DNA of 64,000 bases from the NCBI GenBank assembly GCA_016860845.1, contig BOKF01000010.1, positions 1-64,000 of the forward strand, read 5' to 3'. A program made the translations under genes and the position numbers. The notes beneath the pieces were generated by a model. It worked only from the letters and a program-made list of their open reading frames with translations, was not told the DNA's origin and did no database searches. This document shows, piece by piece, positions 61,549 to 64,000 of the stretch; position 1 is the first letter of the stretch; the number at the start of each line of letters is the position of its first letter. Source of the DNA: Chloroflexota bacterium. GTDB taxonomy: Bacteria; Chloroflexota; Anaerolineae; 4572-78; J111.

Positions 61549-62548
61549 TTTCGCCCAACATCTGACGGAATTTCTGGCCGTGTATCTTCCCTCCCAAAAA
61601 AATGTCAGCCAAAATACGGTGTATTCCTACCGGGATACCTTTAAATTGTTGATCAAATACTGTGGGGAAGTCCATAACCTTCCCGCGGAGCGGATTACCC
61701 TGGGTCTGCTTTCCCGTGAACGGATCGTAGGATTTCTCCAATGGCTTGAAACCGATCGAAAATGCAGTATTTCGACCCGGAATCAACGGCTGGCAGCCAT
61801 CCATTCTTTTTTCCGTTACCTACAAGGTGAGGAACCCGCTGGGCTTTATCATTTCCAAAAGGTCATGTCCATTCCCCTAAAAAAGGCCAGGAAAACGACC
61901 GTGGAACACTTGACTCCGGCAGCGATAAAACTTCTTCTGGAACAACCGGATAAACAGACGGCCAAAGGTCGGCGTGACCTGACCCTCCTGAGTGTCCTCT
62001 ATGATACCGGAGCCCGGGTCCAGGAATTGATTGATATCCAAGTCGGGGATGTCACCCTGGATTCGCCAGCGGTGATCGTCCTCCATGGAAAAGGTAATAA
62101 AACCAGAAGAGTACCCATCCTAAAGCCCACGGTTTCCTTACTTCAATCGTATTTGACGGAAAACAATCTGAACAAGCCAGGGAAAAACCAGCAGCCCTTG
62201 TTCTTAAATTATCAGCACCATAAACTAACCAAGGAAGGCATTGCTTATATCCTCACAAAATATGCCCAGTCAGCCCGGAAGTCATCGACCATCGTGCCGG
62301 TGAAGGTGAAACCGCACGTCATTCGCCATTCGAAGGCCATGCATCTTCTCCAGGCAGGGGTAAATCTCATCTACATTCGTGATTTCTTGGGTCATGTCGA
62401 TATCAAAACGACAGAAATTTATGCCCGGGCCGATACGGAAACGAAACGGAAGGCGATTGAGAAGGCTTATCCCGACCTGATTGACAGCAATTTGCCGGAT
62501 TGGAATAAGGATCAGGAACTCCTGGCGTGGCTATCTAATTTGAAATAG
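61535..62548 (+). CDS. ritC: RIT recombinase C
   Basis: The 337-residue tyrosine recombinase has a SAM-like N-terminus (SQNTVYSYRDTFKLLIKYCG, STRNQRLAAIHSFFRYLQGE) and a catalytic domain with Arg in YDTGARVQELIDIQVGDVTL, Lys in LHGKGNKTRRVPI, His-Arg in KPHVIRHSKAMHLLQ, His in DFLGHVDIKTTEIY and the nucleophilic Tyr in the same block. It resembles XerD/phage-integrase proteins more than ritA does. The gene is intact and starts within the ritB end. All three Rit proteins are thought to act together on the ends. Confidence 0.9.
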   Translation: MKPTDFAQHLTEFLAVYLPSQKNVSQNTVYSYRDTFKLLIKYCGEVHNLPAERITLGLLSRERIVGFLQWLETDRKCSISTRNQRLAAIHSFFRYLQGEEPAGLYHFQKVMSIPLKKARKTTVEHLTPAAIKLLLEQPDKQTAKGRRDLTLLSVLYDTGARVQELIDIQVGDVTLDSPAVIVLHGKGNKTRRVPILKPTVSLLQSYLTENNLNKPGKNQQPLFLNYQHHKLTKEGIAYILTKYAQSARKSSTIVPVKVKPHVIRHSKAMHLLQAGVNLIYIRDFLGHVDIKTTEIYARADTETKRKAIEKAYPDLIDSNLPDWNKDQELLAWLSNLK

Positions 62549-62550
62549 GT

Positions 62551-62639
62551 TCGGAGATTATGCAAAGTAAATCGGCCAAAAACGGCCAAAACTGCCCTGG
62601 TTGGGGCCATTACTTTGCATAATCGCTTTCTTTGCATAA
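62551..62639. repeat. Right terminal inverted repeat of the RIT element
   Basis: This is the inverse of 59187-59274. Its outer end runs TTTGCATA directly into AGGTGGTG of the right-hand reverse-transcriptase gene, the same boundary as on the left. Confidence 0.85.
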
Positions 62640-63806
62640 GGTGGTGTTTGTAGCCCCATCCTTGCCAATATCTACTTGGATCGTTTGGATCAGTATGTCG
62701 AAAAGGTGCTTATCCCTACCCACACCAAAGGATTAGAACGACGAGAAAACCCGGCATATACAAACCTAGCAAGCAAAATCGCTAATCATCAACGACGCGG
62801 ACGGAAAGAACAAGCCCGGCAGCTAAGAAAGCAACTCCAACAATTGCCTTCCAAAGACCCGGCTGACCCGGATTTTAGACGACTACGCTATGTTCGATAT
62901 GCCGATGATGCGCTGTTAGGATTCACTGGCCCACAATACGAAGCCAAAGAAATCAAGCGAATGATTGGAGAATTTCTGCGTGATAACCTCAAATTGAAGT
63001 TATCCGAAGAAAAGACCCTCATCACCCACGCTACAAGTCAAGCCGCTGTGTTTCTCGGCTACGAAATCGTAAACCAACAAGCCAATGACAAACACGATCA
63101 GACAGGTCGTCGGTGTGCTAACGGCAGAATCGGTTTACGAGTCCCAAAGGAAGTTGTTGACAAGGCCAAAGCACGCTATATGAAACACGGATACGCTACC
63201 CACAGAAAAGAACTCTTGGACAGCAGCGATTACAGCATCGTCAGGTGCTACCAACAGGAATATCAAGGTATCGTCCAATACTTCGCGCTAGCTCAGAATG
63301 TCTGTTGGTTCTATGATCTCCACTGGGTTATGGAAACATCACTTCTGAAAACGCTTGCCCATAAACACCAGATAACCCTAACCAAAATTGCGCGAAAATA
63401 TATTACCACTCGGAGTACACCTGAAGGTCAATCACTGAGATGTCTAGAGGTACAGGTAGAACGTAAAAACAAACCACCACTAATAGCACAATTCGGTGGA
63501 CTGGCTCTAAAACGACAACCTTTCGCAATCCTCAATGACCAACCTCCTGTCTATAGAAGCAAGCGTACAGAAATCCTTAAACGTATGCTTGCAAATGAGT
63601 GCGAATTATGTGGATCAGGGACAAATATCGAAGTCCACCATATTCGACATCTCAAAAACCTAACAAAACGTGGAAGACGGGAAAAACCTGAATGGGTAAA
63701 ACGTATGGCCGCGCTTCGTCGCAAAACCCTGGTGGTTTGCTTTGAGTGCCACACCAATATCCATAAGGGCCGTCTTATACAAAGACGACAGGATAATTCG
63801 GAATGA
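62640..63806 (+). pseudogene. ltrA: Group II intron reverse transcriptase/maturase, C-terminal part (right)
   Basis: The 388 codons begin at GGVCSPILANIYLDRLDQYV, exactly the same RT position as the left copy but from a different intron lineage. They contain YVRYADDALLGFTGP, LKLKLSEEKTLITHATSQ, the X domain (QYFALAQNVCWFYDLHWVME) and an HNH domain (CELCGSGTNIEVHHIRHLKN, VVCFECHTNIHKG). The 5' part is missing at the junction with the RIT element. The ATG at 62676 is internal and not a real start. Confidence 0.88.
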
Positions 63807-63815
63807 TCTACTGGA

Positions 63816-63850
63816 GAGCCGTGGTGCATCGAAAGATGCAAGCCCGGTTC
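63816..63850 (+). ncRNA. Group II intron domain V (right intron)
   Basis: GAGCCG pairs with CGGTTC, and TGCATC pairs with GATGCA around a GAAA tetraloop. The AGC catalytic triad sits at the 5' side. This is the most conserved group II intron domain and lies 10 nt after the reverse-transcriptase stop. Confidence 0.88.
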
Positions 63851-63906
63851 GGAGGGGGGACGACAGAAAAGGGTCTCCTAGACACCTCGCTGGCGGCCTA
63901 CCCTAC

Positions 63907-64000
63907 ACTTGAGTCGTGTGGCTGCTCAGCCCCAGATGGATGGGATTGAGATTCATCCGTCACATTGGCCAAGAGCGAAACTGCCGTCTCCAACACAAGG
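63907..64000. other. Window end after the intron
   Basis: This is presumed 3' exon sequence of the right-hand intron. No gene can be recognised in the 94 bases available. Confidence 0.3.

Larger units (their letters stand above)
59187..62639 (+). mobile_element. RIT (recombinase in trio) element
   Basis: Three adjoining, overlapping tyrosine-recombinase genes of different subfamilies in one direction, bounded by long inverted repeats, match the published RIT architecture (ritA-ritB-ritC). The element is about 3.45 kb. Both borders lie against the AAGGTGG of group II intron reverse-transcriptase genes. The second recombinase is frameshifted. There is no cargo gene. Confidence 0.88.
62640..63906 (+). 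mobile_element. Group II intron, 3' half (right of the RIT element)
   Basis: The unit holds the truncated reverse transcriptase, domain V at 63816-63850 and a domain VI-like region that ends near CCTACCCTAC at about 63906. It points away from the RIT element, opposite to the left intron half. The exact 3' splice point is uncertain. Confidence 0.75.

Noticed and set aside
1..64000. tRNA, rRNA or replication-origin signals
   Set aside because: No cloverleaf with CCA-type arms, rRNA signature or DnaA-box cluster could be recognised by reading. A tRNAscan and Infernal run would settle it.

Overview
The window is probably chromosomal DNA from a member of the Chloroflexota. That is inferred from the gene mix (a CHAT-STAND-WD40 giant protein beside a caspase remnant, a Phd-like protein, DinB proteins, archaemetzincin, a CBS-type pyrophosphatase, a PspA cluster), and no rRNA or marker gene here proves it. 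The DNA is moderately GC-rich, gene-dense in blocks, and heavily marked by insertion sequences and decaying genes. I saw no tRNA, rRNA or CRISPR array.

Layout. 0.1-4.0 kb: an IS21-family element (istA/istB) whose left end is interrupted by a complete IS1/IS1595-like element with an 8-bp target duplication. 4.2-9.3 kb: a 1311-residue CHAT-protease/STAND-ATPase/WD40 protein preceded by the C-terminal stump of a caspase-like gene cut by an IS1182-type transposase remnant. 10.6-12.4 kb: an IS1182-like element with 48-bp inverted repeats, inserted at the end of a DinB gene. 13-23 kb: small housekeeping and orphan genes (DUF427, a zwf fragment, ccdA, a tyrosine recombinase, a Phd-like protein, DinB, a PEP mutase/isocitrate lyase homologue). 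22.6-36.8 kb: DnaE-type polymerase, orphan genes, a LigD-type polymerase, CBS pyrophosphatase, DUF72, archaemetzincin, an esterase, an aldo/keto reductase and several pseudogenes. Two imperfect copies of a roughly 850-bp C-rich, apparently non-coding sequence lie at 18.1-19.0 and 37.4-38.2 kb.

38.3-41.0 kb is a MerR - PIG-L deacetylase - MATE-like operon behind a MerR-type promoter. 41.1-46.5 kb is a co-directional envelope cluster (Met-rich secreted PepSY-like protein, zinc ribbons, PspA, coiled-coil protein, response regulator, histidine kinase) in which three different proteins carry Gly-Met-Met motifs. That suggests monovalent copper or silver sensing. 46.6-50.9 kb holds a nucleoside phosphorylase, gcvH, a YKOF-like protein, a methyltransferase and an acetolactate synthase that appears to start on ATT.

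50.9-55.9 kb is the most interesting stretch. selD reads through an in-frame TGA (Sec30) with an fdhF-like SECIS hairpin. It is followed by a DsrE-family gene with an in-frame TGA exactly where relatives have the first Cys of a C-x-x-C motif (Sec81-Gly-Ser-Cys84), also with a hairpin at the right distance. Next come a PIG-L deacetylase, a NifS-like cysteine desulfurase, a sulfide:quinone-reductase-like flavoprotein and a two-cluster ferredoxin. I read this as a selenium-dependent sulfur-transfer or redox operon. A LysR regulator with a good promoter is divergent from it.

58-64 kb: a 'recombinase in trio' (RIT) element with about 88-bp inverted repeats. On both sides it abuts the 3' half of a different group II intron reverse-transcriptase gene, both broken at the same conserved Gly-Gly codon pair and pointing away from the element.
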